In this document: one piece after another, positions 1 to 7,529 of the stretch
Position numbering within the stretch: the stretch's first letter is position 1
Layout: every line of letters starts with the position of its first letter
Position numbers and translations under genes: made by a program
Assembly (NCBI GenBank): GCA_944326815.1
Contig: CALVFI010000013.1
Coordinates: 1 to 35,989 of the forward strand
Length of the DNA: 35,989 bases
Direction: 5' to 3'
DNA from: an uncultured Rikenellaceae bacterium
GTDB taxonomy: Bacteria > Bacteroidota > Bacteroidia > Bacteroidales > Rikenellaceae
Notes under the pieces: generated by a model
Database searches by the model: none
What the model was told of the DNA's origin: nothing
The model's input: the letters and a program-made list of their open reading frames with translations, nothing else

Positions 1-35
1 AACATTGCGAGGGCTTCTCCATGAATTTCACCGGG

Positions 36-110
36 TCGGGATGACAGGATTCGAACCTGCGGCCTCCAACTCCCGAAGCTGGCGCGCTAACCGGGCTGCG
101 CTACATCCCG
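36..110 (-). tRNA. tRNA-Pro (anticodon CGG)
   Basis: Read on the minus strand, the segment folds into a full cloverleaf. The 7-bp acceptor stem pairs CGGGATG with CATCCCG, the D-arm is GCGC/GCGC, the anticodon stem is CCAGC/GTTGG around the loop TTCGGGA, and the T-arm is GCAGG-TTCGAAT-CCTGT. The anticodon is CGG, which decodes proline CCG. Position 36 is the discriminator A; CCA is not encoded, so it must be added after transcription, as is common in Bacteroidota. A consensus -7 box lies 15 bases upstream. Confidence 0.97.
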
Positions 111-125
111 TGGAAAAATCGAGTG

Positions 126-133
126 CAAATATA
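126..133 (-). promoter_or_regulatory. -7 box of the tRNA-Pro promoter
   Basis: On the minus strand the bases read TATATTTG, a perfect match to the Bacteroidota primary sigma factor -7 consensus TAnnTTTG. The box ends 15 bases before the first base of tRNA-Pro, so transcription would start about 8 bases before the mature 5' end. A clear -33 TTTG is lacking; TTC sits at about the right distance. The same 13 bases surround the promoter of tRNA-Lys in this window, which supports function. Confidence 0.6.
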
Positions 134-185
134 CGAAAATATCTTATGCGTCCGAATTTTTCAGGCATTATTTTCCCGAAAAAAT

Positions 186-1079
186 TCAATAGTGCCCTTT
201 TCGCCTGGCGACAATCGACTCAAAAAGCTCCGGGACACGCGTGGAAAAGAGCATCTCCTGCCCAGTGATCGGATGTCGGAACTGCAGCACGCGGGCATGC
301 AGGCACACTCGTCCGCCCGGATTGCCATGTGCCCCGTATTTCTTATCCCCCGCCACGGGATGGCCCAGATACTCCAGATGCGCCCTTATCTGATTCTTCT
401 TGCCCGTATCCAGAGTCAGTTCCACAAGGGCATACTTCTCTCCCTGAGACAAAACTCGATAGTGAGTCACAGCATGCTCCCCCGCTCCGTCGACAAACAT
501 CTTACACTGACGATTCTGACTCAATGCAGCCTCGATGACGCCCTCCCTCTGCGGAAACTGACCTTCGGCTACCGCCACATAGCGGCGGTCGGTCACCCAC
601 TCCGACCAATGACGTTGCAACAACTCCTGCACCTGTTGGTTCTTGGCAAACATCATCAGTCCGGAGGTCTCGCGGTCAAGTCGGTGGAGGATAAACAGCC
701 GATTGCGGGGATCCTCCCGTTTCAAATAGTCGCTCAAGATATGATAAGCGGTTTTTGTCCGCTCCTTGTCGGTTCCCATCGACAGCAGGCCGTTGCGTTT
801 ATCGATTACAATCAGGTCGTCATCCTCCCATACAATCCGGAGCATCGGATGCCGTAACATCTCCCGGCCCTTTCCCGACAGCACGACCACCTCATCGCCA
901 GTTTGCAAAGGCGCATCGAACTGCGTGACAGGCAACCCGTTGACCAACACCTGCCGATGTGCCAGCTGCGATTTCACTTTATTCCGGCTCAGATTTTGCT
1001 GTACCGACTGAATGAATGGAAACAACGTACAAGGTTGTTCCACCACATATTTTTTCCGAGGTGTTTGGCTCCCGCTCAT
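186..1079 (-). CDS. RluA-family pseudouridine synthase
   Basis: Predicted to isomerise uridine to pseudouridine in rRNA or tRNA in the cytoplasm. The 297-residue protein has an N-terminal S4-like RNA-binding segment (about residues 15-70) followed by the catalytic domain. The family signature HRLDRETSGL is at residues 132-141, with Asp135 the expected catalytic aspartate. The reading frame stays open upstream to 1178, but I place the start at 1079: a perfect -7 box lies at 1097-1104, inside the longer version, and the extra 33 residues are hydrophobic and unlike the family. The target base cannot be told from sequence; RluA, RluC and RluD types share these motifs. The gene is divergent from the OmpA-family gene and points towards tRNA-Pro. 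Confidence 0.92.
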   Translation of the reverse strand: MSGSQTPRKKYVVEQPCTLFPFIQSVQQNLSRNKVKSQLAHRQVLVNGLPVTQFDAPLQTGDEVVVLSGKGREMLRHPMLRIVWEDDDLIVIDKRNGLLSMGTDKERTKTAYHILSDYLKREDPRNRLFILHRLDRETSGLMMFAKNQQVQELLQRHWSEWVTDRRYVAVAEGQFPQREGVIEAALSQNRQCKMFVDGAGEHAVTHYRVLSQGEKYALVELTLDTGKKNQIRAHLEYLGHPVAGDKKYGAHGNPGGRVCLHARVLQFRHPITGQEMLFSTRVPELFESIVARRKGHY

Positions 1080-1096
1080 TGTTAAATCTTTACAGT

Positions 1097-1104
1097 CAAA
1101 GGTA
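1097..1104 (-). promoter_or_regulatory. -7 box of the pseudouridine synthase gene
   Basis: The minus strand reads TACCTTTG, a perfect TAnnTTTG match, ending 17 bases before the ATG at 1079. This gives a short leader of about 10 bases. No good -33 TTTG lies 19-21 bases further upstream, so the call rests on the -7 box and its position. It decides the start codon of the gene. Confidence 0.5.
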
Positions 1105-1258
1105 ATAAGAAACCGGAGAAAAGCAGGAGACAATATCCCAAAAAAGTAAAAAAGTAACAAAAAAGGTGATTTGCACACAAACAGATATCGGAAAGGAGAT
1201 GAATGGCAGAGAGTTTGAATAGAGAGAGATAAATGCAGTAACCATTAAACCAAAAACA

Positions 1259-2449
1259 ATGAGAAAATTATTCTTTGCAAGTATTTTGACCGTTTGTGCA
1301 GGCTCTGTCTTCGCACAAAACAACGCTCCTTACCAAGTCGTTTACGAGAGCGTAAATGTCACTGAGATCGTCGGTAACCGTTACGGTCCCTACCTGACCA
1401 ACGGATTCTGGGACAACTGGTTCATCGGCGCCGGCGCCGGCATCGGCTTCTTCGAAGGAGGCAACAAGGGCAAAGCCTCGTTCGGAGACCGTCTGGCTCC
1501 CTCCCTGGATGTATCGGTAGGAAAGTGGCTCACCCCGAGCACGGGAGTCCGGCTCCAATACAACGGACTTCAGGGCGTAAGCTGGACCAATGTTGCCGGT
1601 CCTTATACCGTAAAACAGGAAGGCGACAACAAGTTCAAACAGAAATTCAACTATTCATTCGTACACGCCGATTTCCTTTGGAACGTCTCGAACGCCTGGG
1701 GTGGCTACCGTGAAGACCGTTTCTGGAACTTCATTCCCTATGTCGGATTCGGTTGGGCACGCTCCTGGAAAAACGGAGAGCGCAACAATGAATTAGCAGC
1801 GACGGTCGGCTTACTGAATACCATGCGTCTGGGCGAAGTTGTCGACCTGACTCTGGAGCTCAAGCAAATGATGGTCAAGAACCGCTTCGACGGCGTACCC
1901 AACAAACAGAAATTCGAAGGCATGACCAGCCTCACCGCCGGAATCAGCTTCAAATTGGGCCGCAAAGGCTTCAGCCGTCCTGTACCTCCCATCGTGCCGA
2001 ACTATGCTCCCTACAAACAGCGTATCAACAAACTGGAGAACCAACTCGAAAAACGCGACATGCAAATCGACACCCTGACCAAAGCCCTGGCAGCAGCCCG
2101 CAAACCGGTTCAGAAAGTCGAAGTACAGCCCGTTGTCATCCCTGACATGGCGATCTTCTTCGCTATCGGCAAATCGGCCATAACTCCACAGGATATGATC
2201 AACATCGGCAACTATGCCAAGATTATCAAACAGTATCCTAAACGCCAGTTCTTCATCACCGGCTATGCCGACAACAAGACCGGTACGCCCGCCATCAACG
2301 AGAAACTGAGTCTGCAACGTGCAGAGTCCGTACGCGATGCCCTTGTCAACCAATTCGGTGTCAATCCGAGCCAGTTGGTTGTCCGCAGCAAAGGCGGTGT
2401 AAGCATGTACAGCGATCCGAAACTCGACCGTGTAGTAAAGATTGAATAA
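1259..2449 (+). CDS. OmpA-family outer-membrane protein
   Basis: A 396-residue exported protein that should anchor the outer membrane to peptidoglycan. Residues 1-19 are a signal peptide ending in Val-Phe-Ala before Gln20. Residues about 20-240 are rich in aromatic and glycine residues in alternating strands, as in a small beta-barrel. A short charged helical linker with heptad character follows (about 255-282), then a C-terminal OmpA-like domain (about 290-396). The peptidoglycan-binding pattern is visible: GYADNKTG with Asp338 and LSLQRAESV with Arg354, the pair that binds diaminopimelate in this family. The gene stands alone, with a strong terminator 27 bases after its stop. It is probably abundantly expressed, as are most Bacteroidales OmpA proteins, but expression is inferred. 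Confidence 0.93.
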   Translation: MRKLFFASILTVCAGSVFAQNNAPYQVVYESVNVTEIVGNRYGPYLTNGFWDNWFIGAGAGIGFFEGGNKGKASFGDRLAPSLDVSVGKWLTPSTGVRLQYNGLQGVSWTNVAGPYTVKQEGDNKFKQKFNYSFVHADFLWNVSNAWGGYREDRFWNFIPYVGFGWARSWKNGERNNELAATVGLLNTMRLGEVVDLTLELKQMMVKNRFDGVPNKQKFEGMTSLTAGISFKLGRKGFSRPVPPIVPNYAPYKQRINKLENQLEKRDMQIDTLTKALAAARKPVQKVEVQPVVIPDMAIFFAIGKSAITPQDMINIGNYAKIIKQYPKRQFFITGYADNKTGTPAINEKLSLQRAESVRDALVNQFGVNPSQLVVRSKGGVSMYSDPKLDRVVKIE

Positions 2450-2475
2450 CAGCAACCCGAATCGAATCATCGAAA

Positions 2476-2516
2476 GAGCGCCTGTTCCACGTGCGGAACA
2501 GGCGCTCCATTTTTCT
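2476..2516 (+). terminator. Rho-independent terminator after the OmpA-family gene
   Basis: A perfect 13-bp inverted repeat, GAGCGCCTGTTCC (2476-2488) and its complement (2495-2507), encloses a 6-base loop and is followed by CATTTTTC. It is the strongest terminator in the window. Confidence 0.9.
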
Positions 2517-2627
2517 TGGTTTCTATCTGCAGCCAAATGAACAGGTTCCGTCAAGAGTCCGATTTTTCGTCGAAAATCGGTCGTTTTTTCAACCGTCGAA
2601 TCGATAAATTTTCCTTATTTTAGTCCC

Positions 2628-3890
2628 ATGAAAGAAGGCGTTCTCGAAAAGCTCAAAATACTGGCTGAATCGGCCAAATACGACGTCTCGTGCGCTTCGA
2701 GCGGTACGACACGACGCCATAAGGAGGGGATGGTCGGCAGCGCTTCAGGCTGGGGAATCTGCCACAGTTTCACCTCCGACGGCCGCTGCATATCCCTCCT
2801 GAAAATCATGCTCACGAACTATTGCATCTACGACTGCGCCTACTGCATCAACCGCCGCAGCAATGATATCCGTCGGGCTATCTTCACCCCTGCCGAGTTG
2901 ATCGAGTTGACCATCGAATTCTATCGTCGCAACTACATCGAGGGACTGTTTCTCAGCTCAGGCGTCGTACGCAACCCGGACTATACAATGGAGCGCATGG
3001 TGCACGTAGCGAAGGAGCTACGGACGACACACCGTTTCAACGGATACATCCACCTAAAAAGCATTCCCGGTGCAAGTCAGGAGCTGGTGCATGAAGCCGG
3101 GCTGTATGCCGACCGTATGAGCGTGAACATCGAGATTCCCACCGAAGAGAATCTGCGGCGGCTGGCTCCGGAGAAAGACTACAAAAGCGTCTACCAACCG
3201 ATGCGGTACATCCAACAAGGAGTATTGGAGAGTGCCGAAGAGCGCAAACGATTCCGTCATGCGCCCCGTTTCGCTCCCGCCGGACAGAGCACCCAGATGA
3301 TTGTAGGCGCAACGGAGGAAACCGACCGACAAATCCTGGAACTCTCCTCATCGCTCTACCAACGTCCGTCAATGAAGCGTGTCTACTACTCCGGGTTCAT
3401 TCCGGTGAACAGCTACGACAAGCGTCTTCCGGCGCTCAAGCAGGTACCGCTCGTACGCGAGAACCGGCTTTACCAGGCGGACTGGCTGATGCGTTTTTAC
3501 GGTTTCCGGGCGGACGAAATCGTAGACGATGCCTACCCGCAGCTCGATCTGGAGATCGACCCCAAGCTGGCCTGGGCGCTCCGCCACCCGGAAGTGTTTC
3601 CCGTAGACCTCAACCGGGCGGATTACGAACAGATTCTGCGTGTTCCGGGCATCGGAGTGAAATCGGCCGCCCTGATTGTCGCCACACGGCGTCATAGTCG
3701 CATCACGGCCAGCACACTCAAAAAGATGGGCGTTGTAATGAAAAAGGCACAATATTTCATCACCTGCGGGGAGCTCTCCATCCAGACCGTAAACGAAGTG
3801 AGTCCGGAACATATACGTCGTTTGCTGGTTCCTCGCCGCAAAGAGAAGACAGGTTCTCCCGACCAACTCTCACTCCTGTTTCCCGAATAA
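2628..3890 (+). CDS. Radical SAM protein of the UDG-linked family (predicted DNA repair/modification)
   Basis: Matches the family named 'putative DNA modification/repair radical SAM protein' (TIGR03916 type), at its usual length of about 420 residues. The iron-sulfur site is CX3CX2C, with Cys66, Cys70 and Cys73, which would bind the cluster that cleaves S-adenosylmethionine. Three more cysteines precede it (22, 45, 54). The C-terminal part carries a helix-hairpin-helix DNA-binding motif, with the core VPGIGVKSAA at about residues 336-345. The partner DUF4130-type gene starts 13 bases downstream, so the two form an operon. In other genomes the partner can carry a uracil-DNA-glycosylase-like domain, which gives the DNA-repair prediction. 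The reaction is unknown. The start is the first ATG of the frame. Confidence 0.92.
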   Translation: MKEGVLEKLKILAESAKYDVSCASSGTTRRHKEGMVGSASGWGICHSFTSDGRCISLLKIMLTNYCIYDCAYCINRRSNDIRRAIFTPAELIELTIEFYRRNYIEGLFLSSGVVRNPDYTMERMVHVAKELRTTHRFNGYIHLKSIPGASQELVHEAGLYADRMSVNIEIPTEENLRRLAPEKDYKSVYQPMRYIQQGVLESAEERKRFRHAPRFAPAGQSTQMIVGATEETDRQILELSSSLYQRPSMKRVYYSGFIPVNSYDKRLPALKQVPLVRENRLYQADWLMRFYGFRADEIVDDAYPQLDLEIDPKLAWALRHPEVFPVDLNRADYEQILRVPGIGVKSAALIVATRRHSRITASTLKKMGVVMKKAQYFITCGELSIQTVNEVSPEHIRRLLVPRRKEKTGSPDQLSLLFPE

Positions 3891-3903
3891 ATTCTCCGAG
3901 GCC

Positions 3904-4668
3904 ATGCTCGTATTCCGCTATGACAAAAGTTTCGAAGGTCTGCTGACGGCCATCTTCGATGCCTACACGCGCCGCACCTTCCCCGAGCAGCTGATTGGTC
4001 CCGGGGAACCCCTTCCGATGTTCGCCTCCGAGCTCTTCGACGTACTGACCGACACTCAAAAGGCTGAACGGGTATGGCGGGGTCTGGGAAAAAAGCTCCG
4101 ACGCGAAGGCTGCAATCTGCTGACCCATGTCTGGCTGTCGGAGACGGCAGGATGCGACGACTTGCTCCTGCGCTATATCCGTAAGGTATTCGATTCGTCG
4201 GGCGATGTCTCGACCGACTTCGCCGACCGCGACATCCTCGAAGCCCGCAACATTGCCCTGAAGGTCTCCCGCGAGGCGGAACACCTGCGGCAGTTCGTGC
4301 GTTTCCGCAAAGCAGCCGACGGCACGTTCTACGCCCCGGTGTCTCCCATATACAACGCCTTACCGCTGGCCATTCCCTACTTCCGCGACCGTTTCGCCGA
4401 CCAACGATGGCTCATCTACGACCTCAAACGACAGTACGGCTACTACTACGACGGACAAAAGGCACGAGAGATCGCCTTTGCCGACGGGGAGACGCCTCCC
4501 GGCGACGAACTCACCGAGGAGCAGATGGATGCCGATGAACGTCAGTTCCAGACACTGTGGAAAGCCTACTTCGATTCCATGGCCATCCAGGAGCGGATCA
4601 ACCCCCAGTTGCAACGGCGACAAATGCCTCGTCGTTTCTGGAAATATCTGCCGGAGTTCAACTTCTAA
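3904..4668 (+). CDS. DUF4130-type partner of the radical SAM protein
   Basis: A 254-residue cytoplasmic protein of the family found next to the radical SAM protein upstream (TIGR03915 / DUF4130 type, 'probable DNA metabolism protein'). It starts with the typical LVFRYDKSFEGLLTAIFDAY segment and ends with conserved aromatic residues (RRFWKYLPEF). No signal peptide or membrane segment is seen. Its role is unknown; constant pairing suggests that it works with the radical SAM enzyme. Some relatives are about twice as long because a uracil-DNA-glycosylase-like domain is fused at the C-terminus. This copy ends at residue 254 and has no such domain, so a glycosylase would have to come from elsewhere. 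Confidence 0.88.
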   Translation: MLVFRYDKSFEGLLTAIFDAYTRRTFPEQLIGPGEPLPMFASELFDVLTDTQKAERVWRGLGKKLRREGCNLLTHVWLSETAGCDDLLLRYIRKVFDSSGDVSTDFADRDILEARNIALKVSREAEHLRQFVRFRKAADGTFYAPVSPIYNALPLAIPYFRDRFADQRWLIYDLKRQYGYYYDGQKAREIAFADGETPPGDELTEEQMDADERQFQTLWKAYFDSMAIQERINPQLQRRQMPRRFWKYLPEFNF

Positions 4669-4721
4669 ACCCTGAACTTTCGAGCATCTATCCGACAGGA
4701 TTCGGCGAAACAGTTTTTGGA

Positions 4722-4759
4722 TAATATAAAAAAACAGGCAATGCTCTCATTGCCTGTTT
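4722..4759 (-). terminator. Terminator of the tRNA-Lys transcript
   Basis: A perfect 12-bp stem, AAACAGGCAATG (4732-4743) with its complement at 4748-4759, and a 4-base loop. On the minus strand the hairpin is followed by a T run (TTTTTTTATATTAT), while on the plus strand no T run follows. It therefore ends minus-strand transcription, about 80 bases after the tRNA-Lys 3' end. Confidence 0.8.
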
Positions 4760-4840
4760 ATCCATAGAAATCCCCCTCTCTCTCCTCCTCTCATCTTCTC
4801 TCTGCCACTCCTTGCGACCTTCTGCGCCGGAATTTCCTCG

Positions 4841-4913
4841 TGATCCAGCCGGGGCTCGAACCCGGGACCCCAACATTAAAAGTGTTGTGCTCTACCAGCT
4901 GAGCTACTGAATC
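4841..4913 (-). tRNA. tRNA-Lys (anticodon TTT)
   Basis: On the minus strand the cloverleaf is complete. The acceptor stem is GATTCAG/CTGGATC (one G-T pair), the D-arm GCTC/GAGC, the anticodon stem CAACA/TGTTG around CTTTTAA, and the T-arm CCGGG-TTCGAGC-CCCGG. The anticodon TTT decodes lysine. The discriminator is A and CCA is not encoded. The gene has its own promoter (4931-4960) and terminator (4722-4759), so it is a single-gene unit. Confidence 0.97.
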
Positions 4914-4930
4914 CCTCGTTTTTCGTGGTG

Positions 4931-4960
4931 CAAATATACGGCAGTTTTTTTATTCTGCAA
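4931..4960 (-). promoter_or_regulatory. Promoter of tRNA-Lys
   Basis: On the minus strand a TTG (4958-4960) is followed after 19 bases by TATATTTG (4931-4938), a full match to the Bacteroidota promoter pattern TTTG-N19/20-TAnnTTTG apart from the first T of the -33 element. The -7 box ends 17 bases before the mature tRNA. Confidence 0.75.
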
Positions 4961-5062
4961 AAATAAATGCAAAATTATCTGCTTTTTCATCTCACAATAC
5001 CAGTTTCTCCCGTTTCTGCCCACTCTTCCGACCCAAAAGGAAAGACATATCCGAAAGGTAAA

Positions 5063-5093
5063 TTGCTATTTTTGATAAAAAACCCTACTTTTG
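5063..5093 (+). promoter_or_regulatory. Promoter of the polyamine operon
   Basis: TTG (5063-5065), a 20-base spacer, then TACTTTTG (5086-5093), a perfect TAnnTTTG box. Transcription would start near 5100, giving a leader of about 48 bases before the ATG at 5148. The box overlaps the possible upstream start codon at 5091, which argues for the start at 5148. The rest of 4941-5062 is A/T-rich and shows nothing else I can name. Confidence 0.75.
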
Positions 5094-5147
5094 TCGTGCC
5101 CGGTTTCTATTGACGCGGGATCAAACAATCTAAAAAAAGAGATACTG

Positions 5148-6341
5148 ATGTGTAAGGTTCTTATTATCGGGGCAGGTGGCGTAGGCACCGTAGTCGCCCA
5201 CAAAGTGGCCAAGAATCCGTTGTTCACGGAGGTCGTGTTGGCCAGCCGTACAAAATCCAAATGCGACGCCATTGCAGAAGCAATCGGCGGAGGACGTGTC
5301 AAAACCGACCGGGTAGACGCAGACGACGTGCAGGATCTCTGTCGTCTGTTCCGGACCCACACCCCGGACATTGTCATCAATGTAGCACTTCCTTACCAGG
5401 ATCTGACCATCATGGATGCCTGCCTGGAGTGCGGAGTAAACTATCTGGATACGGCTAATTACGAGCCGAAAGACGAGGCACATTTTGAATACAGTTGGCA
5501 ATGGGCCTACCAGGATCGGTTCAAGAAAGCGGGACTCACCGCTATTCTCGGCTGCGGGTTCGACCCGGGTGTCTCGGCCATCTTCGTCGCCTATGCCGCC
5601 AAACATCACTTCGACGAGATCCAGTACCTCGACATCGTGGACTGCAATGCCGGCAACCACGGCATGGCATTCGCCACCAACTTCAACCCGGAGATCAATA
5701 TCCGAGAGGTGACACAAAAAGGAAAATACTGGGAGAACGGACAATGGATCATCACCGAACCCCATGAGATACATCGCGCACTGACCTACCCCGAAATCGG
5801 AGAACGCGAGTCCTACCTGATCTATCACGAAGAGCTCGAATCGCTGGTCAAGAACTATCCGACCCTGAAACGGGCCCGGTTCTGGATGACCTTCGGACAG
5901 GAGTATCTGACGCACCTGCGTGTGATTCAGAACATCGGCATGGCACGGATCGACCCGATCATGTACAACGGCATGGAGATCGTTCCGATCCAGTTCCTCA
6001 AGGCCGTGCTGCCCGACCCGAAATCGCTCGGAGAGAACTATCATGGCCAAACCTCCATCGGTTGCCGCATCCGGGGAATCAAAGACGGCAAAGAGAGGAC
6101 CTATTATATATATAACAACTGCGACCACGAAGCCGCATTCAAGGAGACCGGTACGCAGGCCGTAAGCTATACGACAGGTGTTCCCGCAGCGTTGGGCGCG
6201 GCGATGTTTGCCAAAGGACTCTGGAAAGGAGCCGGCGTATACAACGTCGAAGAGTTCGATCCCGATCCGTTCCTGGCTGAACTCGGGCCTCAGGGGCTGC
6301 CGTGGGTGGAGAAGTTCGACATCGACCTGGAGGTGGATTAA
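5148..6341 (+). CDS. Carboxynorspermidine/carboxyspermidine synthase (saccharopine dehydrogenase family)
   Basis: Predicted NADPH-dependent enzyme that condenses aspartate semialdehyde with a diamine (putrescine or diaminopropane) to carboxyspermidine or carboxynorspermidine. The 397-residue protein begins with a Rossmann fold: GAGGVG at residues 8-13, at the end of the first strand. It continues with the saccharopine-dehydrogenase-like substrate domain (ILGCGFDPGVS, then DCNAGNHG). I use the ATG at 5148 because the frame upstream covers the promoter and the Rossmann strand begins directly at MCKVLIIGAGG. The decarboxylase for the next step follows after 18 bases. The product is most likely carboxyspermidine, as Bacteroidales usually make spermidine, but diamine preference cannot be read from sequence. 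Confidence 0.9.
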   Translation: MCKVLIIGAGGVGTVVAHKVAKNPLFTEVVLASRTKSKCDAIAEAIGGGRVKTDRVDADDVQDLCRLFRTHTPDIVINVALPYQDLTIMDACLECGVNYLDTANYEPKDEAHFEYSWQWAYQDRFKKAGLTAILGCGFDPGVSAIFVAYAAKHHFDEIQYLDIVDCNAGNHGMAFATNFNPEINIREVTQKGKYWENGQWIITEPHEIHRALTYPEIGERESYLIYHEELESLVKNYPTLKRARFWMTFGQEYLTHLRVIQNIGMARIDPIMYNGMEIVPIQFLKAVLPDPKSLGENYHGQTSIGCRIRGIKDGKERTYYIYNNCDHEAAFKETGTQAVSYTTGVPAALGAAMFAKGLWKGAGVYNVEEFDPDPFLAELGPQGLPWVEKFDIDLEVD

Positions 6342-6359
6342 TCCGCATACAGAACAGAT

Positions 6360-7490
6360 ATGGTCGACTTCACGAAGATACCCTCCCCCTGTTACCTGTT
6401 GGACGAACAGTCTCTTCGAAAGAATCTCACCCTGATCGCCGACGTCGCGCGGAGAGCCGAGGTAGAGATCATCGTAGCGCTGAAAGCCAATGCCATGTGG
6501 AGCATCTTCCCGATCATGCGGGAGTATGTGCATAGTGCCACGGCCAGTTCGCTGGCAGAAGCACGGCTCGTCAAAGAGGAGTTCGGCGTGCAGGCGCACA
6601 CCTATGCCCCCGTCTACACCGACCGGGAAATTGAAGAACTGCTCGACTACAGCAGCCACATCACCTTCAACTCCCGCGCTCAGTTCGATCGGTTCGGACC
6701 GATGGCACTGCTGCGGGGAATCTCGTGCGGACTGCGCATCAACCCGGAATATTCCCCCGTGGAGACCGATCTCTACAATCCGTGCAGTCCGGGATCGCGT
6801 CTGGGCATCCTGGCCGAAGAGTTGCCGGAGCTGCCCGAAGGAGTCGAAGGGCTCCATTTCCACACGCTCTGCGAATCACGGCCGCAGGATCTGGCCCGTA
6901 CGCTGGAGGCGGTGGAGCATCGATTCGGGCATCTGCTGCCACAGATCAAATGGCTCAACATGGGCGGCGGGCATCTCATGACCCATGCCGACTACGACTG
7001 TGAGGAGCTAATCCGGATTCTCACCTCATTCCGGGAACGGCATCCCCACCTGCGCATCATCCTCGAACCGGGAAGCGCATTTACATGGCGGACGGGCTGG
7101 CTCGTCTCCACCGTGGAGGATATCGTCTCACGCAGAGGCATCAATACAGCCATGCTGAACGTCTCGTTCGCCTGCCATATGCCCGACTGCCTCGAGATGC
7201 CCTACAAACCCGCTATCGTCGGCGCCCACGAACCAACAGAACACGATAAACATTGGCGCATGGGAGGAAACAGCTGTTTGGCGGGAGACTTCTGCGGCGA
7301 CTGGGCCTTCGACCATGAGCTGCAAGTGGGCGAACGCATCGTCTTCGAGGATATGATTCACTACACCATGGTGAAAACCACCATGTTCAACGGAGTCACC
7401 CACCCTTCGATCGCCATTCTCACGGCAGAGGGTAACCTCCGCATCGTCCGCGAATTCGGCTATGAGGATTACAAGAACCGCATGTCGTAA
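6360..7490 (+). CDS. nspC: Carboxynorspermidine/carboxyspermidine decarboxylase
   Basis: PLP-dependent decarboxylase of the alanine-racemase-fold (fold III) group; it removes the carboxyl group from carboxyspermidine to give spermidine, or norspermidine from the homologue. The protein has 376 residues, the family's usual length. The PLP lysine is expected at Lys42 in VALKANAMW. Other family landmarks are HTLCES, the glycine-rich phosphate-binding segment NMGGGHLM and EPGSAF. The gene follows the synthase by 18 bases and shares its promoter. The unit ends at the hairpin at 7542-7573. Together the two genes give a spermidine route that needs no decarboxylated S-adenosylmethionine. Confidence 0.93.
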   Translation: MVDFTKIPSPCYLLDEQSLRKNLTLIADVARRAEVEIIVALKANAMWSIFPIMREYVHSATASSLAEARLVKEEFGVQAHTYAPVYTDREIEELLDYSSHITFNSRAQFDRFGPMALLRGISCGLRINPEYSPVETDLYNPCSPGSRLGILAEELPELPEGVEGLHFHTLCESRPQDLARTLEAVEHRFGHLLPQIKWLNMGGGHLMTHADYDCEELIRILTSFRERHPHLRIILEPGSAFTWRTGWLVSTVEDIVSRRGINTAMLNVSFACHMPDCLEMPYKPAIVGAHEPTEHDKHWRMGGNSCLAGDFCGDWAFDHELQVGERIVFEDMIHYTMVKTTMFNGVTHPSIAILTAEGNLRIVREFGYEDYKNRMS

Positions 7491-7529
7491 TCCAGAGGAT
7501 ACGGATGAAATTGTAAGTATAAAAACGTA

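Noticed and set aside
1080..1178. Longer N-terminus for the pseudouridine synthase
   Set aside because: The extra codons overlap a perfect -7 box and do not fit the family; the start at 1079 is preferred.
1428..1448. GGCGCC-rich tandem repeat
   Set aside because: It is coding sequence for a Gly-Ala-rich turn (GAGAGIG) of the OmpA barrel, which explains it fully.
1811..2554. 247-codon open frame on the minus strand, opposite the OmpA-family gene
   Set aside because: It runs through the strong terminator and opposite a clear OmpA domain.
2616..2623. TATTTTAG as a -7 box for the radical SAM gene
   Set aside because: It ends four bases before the ATG, so transcription would start inside the gene; there is also no -33 element and one mismatch.
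6103..6118. TATATATATAA run inside the polyamine synthase gene as a replication or promoter element
   Set aside because: It encodes Tyr-Tyr-Ile-Tyr-Asn in frame in a conserved part of the enzyme; no other signal surrounds it.
5130..6863. 577-codon open frame on the minus strand, opposite the polyamine operon
   Set aside because: It lies antisense to two well-recognised enzymes, has no recognisable domain or promoter, and its composition (His, Val, Gly, Asp rich) is that of a complement of codon-biased genes.
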